Below are positions 1 through 8,437 of a stretch of 64,000 nucleotides of DNA, piece by piece (position 1 is the first letter of the stretch; each line of letters begins with the position of its first letter). Both the position numbers and the translations under genes were made by a program. The DNA is from Aureispira sp050633105 (GTDB lineage Bacteria; Bacteroidota; Bacteroidia; Chitinophagales; Saprospiraceae). Below the pieces are notes generated by a model that was not told the DNA's origin, searched no databases, and saw only the letters and a list, made by a program, of their open reading frames with translations. The stretch spans positions 25,922-89,921 of the forward strand of contig JBOEFW010000059.1 in assembly GCA_050633105.1 (NCBI GenBank), given 5' to 3'.

Positions 1-246
1 GGCCAATAAGGTAGTGCGGGTATATCTTCCTTTTTTTGGTAGTTGTGGCAATAAAGCGGCTAGTTCCTTATTACTGTAAGGCACTTCACAAAGGGGAAAT
101 TCCCCTTGATGTTGTGTTTCCAATTGCTGGATAGGTCCCGCTCCCGAAACGCCTTCTTTAAGGTGTTGGATGGTGGTGGATACATTTTTACCAATGGCAG
201 AAATGCACCCTATGCCCGTGATGAAAATACGTGTTGATGGAGCCAT
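1..246 (-). CDS. Beta-ketoacyl-ACP synthase, N-terminal part (runs off the window)
   Basis: The frame reads from an ATG at 246 to the window edge without a stop (82 codons). The start, with RIFITGIGCISAIGKN, is the typical first strand and glycine turn of FabF-type ketosynthases. Only the N-terminus is present, so the catalytic Cys and His residues cannot be checked. It is the most downstream visible gene of the pigment operon and starts 9 bp after the carrier-protein gene, so it is very likely cotranscribed. It probably extends a polyene or fatty acyl chain. Confidence 0.8.
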   Translation of the reverse strand, partial: MAPSTRIFITGIGCISAIGKNVSTTIQHLKEGVSGAGPIQQLETQHQGEFPLCEVPYSNKELAALLPQLPKKGRYTRTTLLA

Positions 247-255
247 AAAAATAGC

Positions 256-516
256 TTAGGATTGGTGTTGTAGAATGTATTCTGCCATACTGGTCAACGA
301 TTGGAAAATCTGTTTTCCTTCTTCTTGGTTCTTGATTTTGATGTTGTACTCTTTGTCTAATAAGACAATGAGCTCTAAGGCATCAATAGAATCTAACCCT
401 AATTCATTATTGGCATCAAATAAATGTTCTTGAGGGTTGATATCTGAAGGCTCTACATCTTCTAAATTGAGTTGCTTAATGATTTGAACCTTTAGTGTTT
501 CAATTAACGCTTCCAT
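256..516 (-). CDS. Acyl carrier protein
   Basis: An 86-residue acidic protein with the carrier motif ELGLDSIDALEL; Ser43 is the expected site for the phosphopantetheine arm. It would hold the growing chain for the ketosynthases around it. Length and charge fit a discrete type II carrier protein. It is the second carrier protein in this cluster (the other is at 4195-4458), which suggests separate carriers for priming or elongation, as in flexirubin and aryl-polyene clusters. The phosphopantetheinyl transferase at 8438-9070 is the natural activating enzyme. Confidence 0.9.
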   Translation of the reverse strand: MEALIETLKVQIIKQLNLEDVEPSDINPQEHLFDANNELGLDSIDALELIVLLDKEYNIKIKNQEEGKQIFQSLTSMAEYILQHQS

Positions 517-561
517 AGTTTTTTTATGGTTGTTTATGATGGTTTAATGAAGGAAGTTGGT

Positions 562-1131
562 TTAAGACAACTTCAATAGATGTAATTCTGCGTTGTAATG
601 CGCATCGGTATAATCGACCCATCCTGTTAAACAGACTTTTGCCGCACCACTTTCTAGTAACAATTGACTGTAGTCGAATAAAAAAGGAAGGTTGGCTTGT
701 TCTTGAATGAAAAAGGCAGATTCCCCCTTGATGTTGTATTGAATACACAGTTCGCCCACTAGAATATTGGGGAGGGTATATACAAATACAGCAGGGCTAG
801 GATAATAATCTGCTGGATGAATAGATGTTATGTGTTTATTATCTGTATGAGAGGTAGCTGTTTTATTGGCAATTACTACCGCAATATCTTCTGATAAATA
901 ACCTTCTAAAAGGCCATCTTGAAGCAATACTCTAGCTGTAATAGTTGCTAATTTACACAAGCGATCCATTTTGTGAAACTTAGGATACTTCCACTCTAAT
1001 TGACGATAAACCTGTTTAATAAATTTGCCAAAAGGCAAGGCTTGTTCCTCTAACCAAATGGACTGATTATGAATGATCTGGCCTTGAGTGATCTGACAAG
1101 AGGCCAACGATTGAATAGTAGTGGCGTCCAT
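562..1131 (-). CDS. Short ketosynthase-like protein, probably non-catalytic
   Basis: 189 residues, about half the length of a normal ketosynthase. The stretch from about residue 105 to 140 (YPSPAVFVYTLPNILVGELC) resembles the partial ketosynthase-like proteins found in flexirubin and aryl-polyene clusters. No cysteine in an active-site context and no paired catalytic histidines are visible. Its ATG abuts the stop of the full ketosynthase gene upstream, so the two are probably made together and may form a complex similar to a KS/chain-length-factor pair. The partner role is an inference; the short length and missing motifs are seen directly. Confidence 0.7.
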   Translation of the reverse strand: MDATTIQSLASCQITQGQIIHNQSIWLEEQALPFGKFIKQVYRQLEWKYPKFHKMDRLCKLATITARVLLQDGLLEGYLSEDIAVVIANKTATSHTDNKHITSIHPADYYPSPAVFVYTLPNILVGELCIQYNIKGESAFFIQEQANLPFLFDYSQLLLESGAAKVCLTGWVDYTDAHYNAELHLLKLS

Positions 1132-2301
1132 TTAGAGTTGTTTTGAAAAAACAACAGCGGCATTGCAGCCTCCAAAACCAGAAGCCGTTTTGAGACAGCT
1201 TTGTAAGGATTGTTGTTGTGTTTGGCTAATAATATTCAAAGGTACGGATACTCCTAAGTTTTCAAAACCTAAAGAACGATACAATTGGTTTTGACGCAGT
1301 GACCAAGTGGCTACAATGCTCTCAATGAGACCAGCCGCGCCCAAGGTATGCCCCAAGTAACCTTTTAGGCTATTTAATGGTACTGCTTGTAATTTAGCAG
1401 CAGCTAAGGCTTTGGCTTCCATTTCATCATTGTAAGGTGTTGCGGTGCCATGCATCGATAAATAATCCATTTCGTCTGCAGTACTTTGCGCATCTTTGAA
1501 AGCTTTTTGGATGGCTAAGGATAAGCCTGCTCCTGTTCGGGATGGCCCTGAAATGTGATTGGCATCATTAGAAGAAGCCCCACCCCGCAAAATAATAGGG
1601 GTGACATCGCCTTCTCTTGGACTAGCACCTAAGATCATAGTGCCTACGCCTTCTCCCAAGTTAATCCCACTGCGTGCAACATCAAAGGGTTTACAAGGCG
1701 CTTCACTCATGGCTTTAAAGGCTTGGAATCCTGATAAGGTAAATCGTGTTACCAAATCCCCCCCCGCAACGACCACCTGTTGGTAACGCCCTGCTCGTAA
1801 ATAACGTTTGGCAACATCTAAGGCTAAAACCCCAGAAATACAAGCGTTGCAGATTACTACAGGAGTATTGGGGTTTTGGAAATAAGTTTGTATTGCTCTT
1901 GCCATTGCTCCTAGATAAGAACGTTCTTTAGGAAACCTTTTATCTGTTTCATAAATAGCTTGATCTAGTACATCAATATTTCCTTTTGTAGAAGCTATAA
2001 TTAATAAGGTATCTTTTTGACGCAGATCTAAGGCAAGTTGTTGGGCGGCTTCTTGAATCGACCAAATGAACAATCGCTCTAAGCGGGTGTATTTATTGGC
2101 CTGCTGAATTTTAGTTGTATAATAGGCTTCTAGAGTAGAATCAATTTTAGAGATCCAAACAGGCTTATGATAGCGTTCTAGAAGGTCATGTTCTTGCACA
2201 CCTGTCTGCTCAGCTTTCATTTTGGCCAAATTATCGGCGGTTGTGAAGCCCAATGCGGTTGTTAGATTATCGGCCAAACAATATATTGCTTGCTGCTGCA
2301 T
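1132..2301 (-). CDS. Beta-ketoacyl-ACP synthase (FabF type)
   Basis: 389 residues with the full ketosynthase triad: Cys154 in NACISG, His284 in MHGTATPYND and His318 in LGHTLGAAG. It would carry out decarboxylative condensation of malonyl-ACP with an acyl or aryl-polyene primer. Its stop is directly followed by the short ketosynthase-like gene. Codon style and spacing match the rest of the operon. The substrate cannot be read from the sequence; the cluster context favours polyene chain extension. Confidence 0.9.
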   Translation of the reverse strand: MQQQAIYCLADNLTTALGFTTADNLAKMKAEQTGVQEHDLLERYHKPVWISKIDSTLEAYYTTKIQQANKYTRLERLFIWSIQEAAQQLALDLRQKDTLLIIASTKGNIDVLDQAIYETDKRFPKERSYLGAMARAIQTYFQNPNTPVVICNACISGVLALDVAKRYLRAGRYQQVVVAGGDLVTRFTLSGFQAFKAMSEAPCKPFDVARSGINLGEGVGTMILGASPREGDVTPIILRGGASSNDANHISGPSRTGAGLSLAIQKAFKDAQSTADEMDYLSMHGTATPYNDEMEAKALAAAKLQAVPLNSLKGYLGHTLGAAGLIESIVATWSLRQNQLYRSLGFENLGVSVPLNIISQTQQQSLQSCLKTASGFGGCNAAVVFSKQL

Positions 2302-2353
2302 GGTTTATTCTTATAAGAAAGACAAGCCTTCTAATTCAGATAATGGAAGTTGT

Positions 2354-2812
2354 TTATAATAAATCCCAACGTTCTTTCCAGGCCTCATAAAAGGCAGGAA
2401 CGGCTAGGTATAGTTCGCGATTGCCATCCAAGAACACTTGTGTGGTTGTTCCTGTGGCAGATAACGCGCCATCTCTTTTTCTATAAATTTTGTAATCAAA
2501 GTATAATTTAGCAGCAGGCGTGTCTACAAAACTGGTTTCTATAATAGCGGTATCTCCATACAAAAGTGGGTTCATGTGCTCACAATGTGAACTTACAATA
2601 GGAATAACAAAGCCATTATTGGAAACGTCCAAATAGGTAATACCATATTTCTGCCCCCAGGCCTCGCGTCCATCTTCAAAGAAACGAATATAGTGCCCAT
2701 GCCAGACTACGCCCATAGAATCAACCTCACTAAATTTGATGGTTTGTTCAAAACTATGCTTTAAAGTTTTGCCTGTCATGCGTCTGCGCTGGCCTCTTCT
2801 TACTTTTGTCAT
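2354..2812 (-). CDS. 4HBT-type acyl thioesterase
   Basis: A single hotdog domain of 152 residues with the 4-hydroxybenzoyl-CoA thioesterase signature around Asp31 (SEVDSMGVVWHGHYIRFF). It would hydrolyse an acyl-CoA or acyl-ACP thioester, releasing or editing chains. The first 11 residues are very basic, and the Met at residue 12 is a possible alternative start at 2779. It lies 17 bp after the dehydratase-like gene. Thioesterases of this type are regular members of aryl-polyene and flexirubin clusters. Confidence 0.85.
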   Translation of the reverse strand: MTKVRRGQRRRMTGKTLKHSFEQTIKFSEVDSMGVVWHGHYIRFFEDGREAWGQKYGITYLDVSNNGFVIPIVSSHCEHMNPLLYGDTAIIETSFVDTPAAKLYFDYKIYRKRDGALSATGTTTQVFLDGNRELYLAVPAFYEAWKERWDLL

Positions 2813-2829
2813 GCCCTTAATCCTTCGGT

Positions 2830-3273
2830 TTAACTCGCCGCCTCTGCGACAAATATTTTCATTTCTACTTCTGCTATTAAACGATCTTCTACTTTAGAAA
2901 CACCTTTAATGATGGTGAAGTTTAGAATACGATTCTCTATAGTTATTTGTGTTAATAACTCCTCCCCTACTGCTGGTAAAGCTAGGATTTTTAAATTCTT
3001 CATGGCACCTATAAACCCTACAGGAGCAGGAATGCCTTGTTGTTGAGCAAGATACCCTGCTTGTGCTGCGGCTGTTTGGGCAATGTTTTCTGCTAAAGCA
3101 GGGGCTTGTAGGTATCCTTTCTCACAGAAAATAGTATTGGTTTGCACCAATAAGCCTGTTGTTGCTTGTATATCGTCTACAGTCCATACTTTATCAATTA
3201 GCACCATTGGCGCCCGTTGTGGAATCCAGGACAGTATAGCGTCTCCTTCTGCTAAAGGGGTTAAGTTATCCAT
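2830..3273 (-). CDS. 3-hydroxyacyl-ACP dehydratase-like hotdog protein
   Basis: 147 residues. The N-terminal IPQRAPMVLIDKV segment and the central ALAENIAQTAAAQAG helix match the short FabZ/FabA-like dehydratases of aryl-polyene clusters. It would remove water from the 3-hydroxyacyl intermediate so that each extension cycle leaves a conjugated double bond. There is no enoyl reductase in the visible part of the cluster, which agrees with polyene formation. The start overlaps the end of the acyltransferase gene by 8 bp, showing tight coupling. Confidence 0.8.
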   Translation of the reverse strand: MDNLTPLAEGDAILSWIPQRAPMVLIDKVWTVDDIQATTGLLVQTNTIFCEKGYLQAPALAENIAQTAAAQAGYLAQQQGIPAPVGFIGAMKNLKILALPAVGEELLTQITIENRILNFTIIKGVSKVEDRLIAEVEMKIFVAEAAS

Positions 3274-4180
3274 TGTTTGTTTGTAAAGATGTCTTTTCTG
3301 TTGTAGGCGTGGCCCAAAAGTCGTAAAAATTATACCATTGATAAGGATACTTTTGTAATTGTTTTTCTATGTCGTGTGCAAATTGTTGGGCTGCTGCCTG
3401 TGGCGAAGTAGGATATTGTTGTCCAGGCGTTGCATAAAAGTGGTAATGGCGTAGTGTTTCCTTAAACGCAAAAACGAAGCTATAAGGTACTTTCATGCGA
3501 TGAATTAATTGAAAAGGCCCTGCTGGAAAATGAGCGGTCTCCCCTAGAAAATTAACCGCTATGGTTTCTGCTTTTGGTAAAAAACGATCACCATGCATAC
3601 ACAAGAGTTCTCCATTGCGCAAAGCGCTACCCATCGCAATAATGTGAGAAAAATCATCGCCTATCCCAATAATATTAGCGGCTTGTTGAACTTGTATATT
3701 GGCTAGAAAGGCTTGGATCTTTTGGTGTTCCGCTTCTAACATGATAATATTAATACGAGCGTTTTGACCTACATTTTCTTCTAACATAGAACCTGCCATC
3801 GCCCAATTGCCTCCATGAATGCTTAGTAGAATTCCACCAGCTCCTGCTTTGGCCATATCTTGGATGTAGTGTTCTCCATCAAAGTCATAAGAAAATTGCT
3901 GACCAAAACCAGCTAACACGGCTGTACGGTCAATCAATGCCTGACCAAACGCCCAATACGTTTTATAAATTCCCCAGAGACTAGCTCGGCGACTTTTGCC
4001 TAAGCGCTTTCTAAAAAAAGAATAGATAGAGCGACTCGCGGATGGGGAGAAGAAAACAAAATAAAAGGCAACAAAAAGCAATAAGCCATATGCGGTACGC
4101 AATCCTGCATAGCGAATTAGAAATACAAAAATCTTGTATCCCAATAATCCACCTCTTGTTTTTCCTTCCCAGTTAGCCAT
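3266..4180 (-). CDS. LpxL/HtrB-like lysophospholipid acyltransferase
   Basis: 304 residues with an N-terminal hydrophobic segment (about residues 15-45) and the acyltransferase motif IHGGNWAMAG with His122 as likely catalytic base. This family transfers acyl chains from ACP to lipid acceptors at the inner membrane. In flexirubin and aryl-polyene clusters a homologue is thought to attach the polyene to its final lipid or alcohol partner. Seven to eight bases overlap the next gene. The acceptor is not known from sequence. Confidence 0.85.
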   Translation of the reverse strand: MANWEGKTRGGLLGYKIFVFLIRYAGLRTAYGLLLFVAFYFVFFSPSASRSIYSFFRKRLGKSRRASLWGIYKTYWAFGQALIDRTAVLAGFGQQFSYDFDGEHYIQDMAKAGAGGILLSIHGGNWAMAGSMLEENVGQNARINIIMLEAEHQKIQAFLANIQVQQAANIIGIGDDFSHIIAMGSALRNGELLCMHGDRFLPKAETIAVNFLGETAHFPAGPFQLIHRMKVPYSFVFAFKETLRHYHFYATPGQQYPTSPQAAAQQFAHDIEKQLQKYPYQWYNFYDFWATPTTEKTSLQTNNG

Positions 4181-4194
4181 GATTTGCCTTAGTT

Positions 4195-4458
4195 TTAGGC
4201 ATTTTCTTGAGCATGCATTTTCAAGTGCCGCTCCAACATACTATAAAAATCGTTAAAGGAATCAACTCCTTTAAAATCATCTGCTTTTAACTTAAAACCA
4301 AAATTGCTTTGGATGACAACAACTAAGTCTACATAATCTAAACTATCTAAGTCTAAGGTTTCGTGTAGGTTATCTTCTAAGACAATGTCTGCTGGATCAA
4401 CTTCAAATTCATCGATCAAAAATTCATTGGCAATTTCTACTATTTTTGCTCGGGTCAT
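4195..4458 (-). CDS. Acyl carrier protein
   Basis: 87 residues with a typical attachment site: LDLDSLDYVDLVV, Ser39. Strongly acidic in the first half. It sits 4 bp after the stop of the 407-residue ketosynthase and 14 bp ahead of the acyltransferase gene, so it probably serves these two enzymes. The two carriers of this cluster differ clearly from each other (the other has GLDSIDALEL), so they are not a recent duplication. Confidence 0.92.
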   Translation of the reverse strand: MTRAKIVEIANEFLIDEFEVDPADIVLEDNLHETLDLDSLDYVDLVVVIQSNFGFKLKADDFKGVDSFNDFYSMLERHLKMHAQENA

Positions 4459-4462
4459 GTGT

Positions 4463-5686
4463 TTATTTAAATTTTCGTATAATTAATGAGGAATTGGTGC
4501 CTCCAAAACCAAAAGAATTGGATAAGAAGGTATCTATGTTGTGTTGGACAGTTTTTGTTGGAATATTGAGTGGTTTGGCCTCTTCTGCGACCTGCTCTAA
4601 GTTAATGTTGGGGGCGATAAAGGAATGTTGCATCATGAGAAGACTGTAAACGATTTCGCTTGCGCCTGCCATCCAACATTCGTGCCCAGTCATAGACTTG
4701 GTAGAACTGATATAAGGACAATTATTTCCTCCAAAAACAGCACTTAAGGCCATGGCCTCATGCTTGTCTCCCAAAGGAGTAGAGGTAGCATGGGCATTGA
4801 CATAATCTACTGTAGTAGCGGCTATGTTGGCTTGTTGTAAGGCCATTCGCAAGGAGCGTTCAGGGCCTTCTACACTGGGTTGTGAAATATGCAATCCATT
4901 GGAAGAAAAACCATAACCAATAACTTCTCCTAATATATTAGCTCCTCGGGCGATTGCCGAATCATAACTTTCTAAAATAACCGTCGCACCACCACCACTA
5001 GGCACCAGTCCATCACGGCCAGCATCAAAGGGGCGCGAAGCTTCACTAGGTGTCTCCATACGGGTAGAAAAGGCGCCTAGCCCGTCAAAACTCCCCATTG
5101 CCCAGGCATTAACTTCTTGTGCCCCCCCACAAACGACCATATCTTGAAGGCCTTGTTGAATGAACATGTATCCCAAGCCAATTGCATGAGATCCACTAGC
5201 GCAAGCAGCACTTACTGTAAAGTTGATTCCTTTGAGGCGAAAAATGGTAGAGAGGTTCATGTTTATGGTAGAATTCATTGATTTGAAGATACTACCAGAA
5301 CCCATTAAGGCGGTGTCTTTTACTTCTCGCAATTTATCATTGCCTTCTATCACCGATTTGGCGGTACTATCATTACCATACAATAAACCAATAGGCCGAC
5401 TATCTAAAAAAGCATCATCAATACCCGCTAATCGAAAAGCTTCTAACGTCGCTAAATAAGCATATTGGCTTTCTTGTCCCATCCCCACACGCATTCTGCG
5501 TTTGAGCATTTTTTTGAGATTGGGCTCTGGTAAAATACCAGTCAACCCAGAGCTATAACCCATTTCTAGGCGCAAGGGATCAATTCCTACCCCAGAACGC
5601 CCTTCTTGAAGAGCCGTTTTGACTGCTTCTAAGTTGGAACCCAAGCAAGAGTAAATTCCCATTCCTGTAATGACAACTCTATTCAT
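4463..5686 (-). CDS. Beta-ketoacyl-ACP synthase II-like (FabF family)
   Basis: 407 residues from the ATG at 5686, which gives the standard start MNRVVITGMG. A longer reading from 5719 would overlap the reductase gene and adds 11 unusual residues, so the shorter start is preferred. The triad is complete: Cys162 in SAACASGSHA, His299 in NAHATSTPLGD and His335 in KSMTGHECWM. It condenses malonyl-ACP onto an acyl-ACP. It lies 13 bp downstream of the ketoreductase gene. The position next to FabG and ACP makes it the likely main elongating enzyme. Confidence 0.93.
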   Translation of the reverse strand: MNRVVITGMGIYSCLGSNLEAVKTALQEGRSGVGIDPLRLEMGYSSGLTGILPEPNLKKMLKRRMRVGMGQESQYAYLATLEAFRLAGIDDAFLDSRPIGLLYGNDSTAKSVIEGNDKLREVKDTALMGSGSIFKSMNSTINMNLSTIFRLKGINFTVSAACASGSHAIGLGYMFIQQGLQDMVVCGGAQEVNAWAMGSFDGLGAFSTRMETPSEASRPFDAGRDGLVPSGGGATVILESYDSAIARGANILGEVIGYGFSSNGLHISQPSVEGPERSLRMALQQANIAATTVDYVNAHATSTPLGDKHEAMALSAVFGGNNCPYISSTKSMTGHECWMAGASEIVYSLLMMQHSFIAPNINLEQVAEEAKPLNIPTKTVQHNIDTFLSNSFGFGGTNSSLIIRKFK

Positions 5687-5699
5687 ATCTATAGTCCGA

Positions 5700-6428
5700 T
5701 TAGGTGTACAAGCCACCATTAATAGAAATAACTTGCCCTGTGATATAAGCCGCTTTTTCAGAAGCTAAAAAGGCCACTAAATCAGCAACTTCTTCTGCTT
5801 CTCCAAAGCGCCGCAAAGGAATTGCAGAGCGGTATTGTTTTTCGTCAATATCTTTGGTCATATCAGTTTTGATAAAACCAGGAGCCACCGCATTAACCGT
5901 AATTTTAGCCCGACCTACTTCTTGCGCTAATGCTTTGGTCGCTCCAATAACTGCCGCTTTGGCCGCCGAATAATTGGTTTGTCCAGGCATTCCTTTGAGA
6001 CCAGAGAGGGAGACCACGTTTACAATACGTCCATAGCGATGGGGGAGCATTTTAGCAAAAACAGGCTTGGTTACATTGTAGAAACCTGCGATGTTCACGT
6101 CTAAAACGGATTTCCAGTTTTCTTCTTCCATCCACATAAACAAGGCATCATTTCGGAAACCTGCATTATTGATTAGAATTTCAATAGGTGTTTCCTCGTG
6201 TTCTTCTATCCAAGTCCCTAAAACCTTATCAACAGCAGCTTTATCAGCGACATCAAAACGCAGTAAGGTCGCTTTGCTTCCTTGCTTTTCTACTAATTTT
6301 GCGGTTTCTTTTGCCGCTGTTTCATTACTAGTATAATTGATAAGGACATGATAATTCATGGCCGCTAGCTTTTCGCAGATGGCTCGGCCAATACCTCTAG
6401 AACCGCCTGTCACTAATGCATATTTCAT
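5700..6428 (-). CDS. fabG: 3-oxoacyl-ACP reductase (FabG-like SDR)
   Basis: 242 residues with the Rossmann motif GGSRGIGRAI at residues 8-17, the NNAG motif at 87-90, and catalytic Ser140, Tyr153 and Lys157 (TNYSAAKAA). The enzyme reduces the 3-keto group after each condensation with NADPH. The C-terminus ends in INGGLYT, close to the usual FabG ending. It is the first fatty-acid-type gene after the ammonia-lyase, 58 bp downstream of it. Because it is in the pigment operon it is probably a paralogue of the housekeeping FabG. Confidence 0.92.
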   Translation of the reverse strand: MKYALVTGGSRGIGRAICEKLAAMNYHVLINYTSNETAAKETAKLVEKQGSKATLLRFDVADKAAVDKVLGTWIEEHEETPIEILINNAGFRNDALFMWMEEENWKSVLDVNIAGFYNVTKPVFAKMLPHRYGRIVNVVSLSGLKGMPGQTNYSAAKAAVIGATKALAQEVGRAKITVNAVAPGFIKTDMTKDIDEKQYRSAIPLRRFGEAEEVADLVAFLASEKAAYITGQVISINGGLYT

Positions 6429-6486
6429 ACAAGAATGCTGTTTCTTTGTCGATTAAGAATCGACATTTGTTAAGGGAGTGGTTGAT

Positions 6487-8052
6487 TTATACAGTTGCAT
6501 TAACCGCAGCTTCCTCCAAAATGGTTAGACGTTCTTGTTGTAAGAAGTCTTTAATGGCTGCTGTGCGTTTATACAGAGGAATATCGTCTGCAAAAGGCGG
6601 CGTTAAGCTTTTGATTTTTTGGTATAATTCCTTAGTGTAGCTGCTTAGTTTGTCTTCTACTTGTAAGTATTCAATGGCTTGAACAATGGCCATAAATTCA
6701 ACTGACAAAACTTGATAAGCGTTTTCAATGACTCTGCGTGTAGCAGAAGCTGCATTGGTACCCATGCTCACAATATCTTGATTATCGTTGTTATTAGGAA
6801 TACTGTGAACATACATTGAGGTAGACAGCATTTGATTCTCAGCAGTAGTAGAGGTTGCTGTAAATTGAGCCCCTTGTACACCAAAGTTAAATCCTAGTTC
6901 TCCAAGATTGACAAAAGGCGGCAAAATACCATTGATATGGTGGTTGAGTAGGAAATTGAGTTGACGTTCTGCCAACATTGAAACTTTGGTCATCGCCAAA
7001 CGCAAATGATCCATCGCCAAAGAAATGTAATCTCCATGGAAATTTCCCCCATGATACACGTTCTCACTCTCTACATCAACAATCGGATTATCGTTGACTG
7101 AGTTGACCTCATTTTCTAAGGTGTTGACACAGTGTTTCCATGTATCGTAGATAGGACCAATGATCTGAGGTAGACAACGCAACGAATAGTACTCTTGCAC
7201 TTTCTTGGTAATCACTGTTTCTTTGACACCATTGTGATAGAGGTGTTTTTGGCGGTTTTCCATCAATTGGCTATCGCTCAATACTTCTCGTAATACTTGG
7301 GCAATGTGGCGTTGACCAGAATGCTTTTTGGCGTGGTTGAGTGGCTTAGAAAGGTGATCATCATAAGCATTGGCTATCTCATTGAGCAAAGCAGACGCTA
7401 CAACGGACCAACTGATAAGATTCTTAGCATGGCAAGCATTCACAAAACCAATTCCAGTCATAACAGAAGTCCCATTCATCAATGAAAGTCCTTCTCTAAG
7501 TTGGATATCTAAAGGCGTTAGACCTTTTTCTTTTAGAATGTTTGCACAAGTCTGTTGTTGTTGTTCATGGCGGACGTCTCCCTCTCCAATATAACCTAGA
7601 GCTAGATGAGCCAGTTGAACTAAATCACCACTCGCTCCTACCCCACCGTGTTCAAAGACGATGGGATACACCTGTTCGTTAATGAATTGGGAAATAAGTT
7701 GAGGAACTTTGGTTATAATGCCTGACTTGCCCTGCATCATTGTATTGAGCTGGCAAAGCATGGCTGAACGAACTAAAATGTCATCCAATGGTTGTCCCAT
7801 CCCCGTACAATGACTGCGGATGAGGTTGTATTGTAATTGAATTCGTTTGTGGTCTTCAATTTTATATTGGGCCATTGGGCCAAAGCCAGTATTGATGCCA
7901 TAAATCACTTTATCGGCAGCAAAATCTTTTAAAAAATCATGGCAAGCTTCTACTTTCTCTAGTGCTTGGGGATTCAACTCAACGCGTTCATTATTTAGGA
8001 CAACACGTTCAAAGTCTCGTAATTCGAGTCGTTTATCGCCTACTGTTATCAT
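6487..8052 (-). CDS. Tyrosine ammonia-lyase (aromatic amino acid lyase family)
   Basis: 521 residues. The MIO prosthetic group would form from Ala140-Ser141-Gly142 in EHGGVGASGDLVQ. Tyr51 (YGINTGFGP) is the likely catalytic base, and His81 in LIRSH occupies the selectivity position that marks tyrosine over phenylalanine use. The sequence follows the F. johnsoniae tyrosine ammonia-lyase closely in many blocks, such as VYHGGNFHGDYISL and PNNNDNQDIVSMGTN. It would make 4-coumarate, the aryl starter of flexirubin-type pigments. A histidine ammonia-lyase role is less likely because no hut genes are nearby. Confidence 0.88.
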   Translation of the reverse strand: MITVGDKRLELRDFERVVLNNERVELNPQALEKVEACHDFLKDFAADKVIYGINTGFGPMAQYKIEDHKRIQLQYNLIRSHCTGMGQPLDDILVRSAMLCQLNTMMQGKSGIITKVPQLISQFINEQVYPIVFEHGGVGASGDLVQLAHLALGYIGEGDVRHEQQQQTCANILKEKGLTPLDIQLREGLSLMNGTSVMTGIGFVNACHAKNLISWSVVASALLNEIANAYDDHLSKPLNHAKKHSGQRHIAQVLREVLSDSQLMENRQKHLYHNGVKETVITKKVQEYYSLRCLPQIIGPIYDTWKHCVNTLENEVNSVNDNPIVDVESENVYHGGNFHGDYISLAMDHLRLAMTKVSMLAERQLNFLLNHHINGILPPFVNLGELGFNFGVQGAQFTATSTTAENQMLSTSMYVHSIPNNNDNQDIVSMGTNAASATRRVIENAYQVLSVEFMAIVQAIEYLQVEDKLSSYTKELYQKIKSLTPPFADDIPLYKRTAAIKDFLQQERLTILEEAAVNATV

Positions 8053-8104
8053 TTTGTCTTTGTTGCTGTTTGGTGTCTGCGCACGTTTAAGGCGTGCAGA
8101 ATTC

Positions 8105-8329
8105 TTAAAGAGAATCTAGCAATTCTTTTTCTTTTGGGTTGATAGCATTGCGGAAGTAGTAATCCAAAATCTCATTCAAAACGTCAGCTTTACGTTGACC
8201 ACGGACACTAGATAGGACTTCTAGTTTACCTTTGTTCTTAGTTACCAATGAAGTGGTAAAGGGGACACGTGCTTCTTTGAGTTTTGGACGACCTAGCTTC
8301 TTTTTGCCTGTCTCTTCTGGATCGACCAT
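8105..8329 (-). CDS. Small ribbon-helix-helix-like DNA-binding protein
   Basis: 74 residues: a basic N-terminal tail, then a strand-like RVPFTTSLV followed by two predicted helices ending in ADVLNEILDYYF. The layout and the words PFTT-L and ADVLN--L--YF match the ParA-partner protein at 11762-12097, so both belong to one family. It is likely a dimeric DNA binder and could regulate the pigment operon, because it lies between the phosphopantetheinyl transferase and the ammonia-lyase genes. A perfect palindrome at 8385-8406 just upstream is a candidate operator. The function is inferred from fold pattern and position only. Confidence 0.6.
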   Translation of the reverse strand: MVDPEETGKKKLGRPKLKEARVPFTTSLVTKNKGKLEVLSSVRGQRKADVLNEILDYYFRNAINPKEKELLDSL

Positions 8330-8384
8330 TGGTTATTTTTTTGCTTCATTATGTATTTTGGCACCCCAAAGGTAAACCTTTTTT

Positions 8385-8406
8385 CACGTTATCAAATGAT
8401 AACGTG
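8385..8406. promoter_or_regulatory. 22-bp perfect palindrome, possible operator
   Basis: CACGTTATCA and TGATAACGTG flank a central AA. It lies 56 bp upstream of the small RHH gene and 32 bp after the stop of the phosphopantetheinyl transferase gene. There is no T-tract next to it, so an operator reads better than a terminator. The CACGT ends link it to the ACGTG palindromes elsewhere in the window. Confidence 0.5.
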
Positions 8407-8437
8407 TACATTTTTGCAAGTGCTTAATTTCTGTTTT

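Noticed and set aside
5687..5719. Eleven additional N-terminal residues on the 407-residue ketosynthase
   Set aside because: The family starts at MNRVVITG, and the longer form overlaps the ketoreductase gene.
8076..8100. TCTGCGCACG/CGTGCAGA hairpin between the small RHH gene and the ammonia-lyase gene as a terminator
   Set aside because: It has a bulge and no T-tract, and the genes appear to be one operon; a weak regulatory hairpin is all that can be said.
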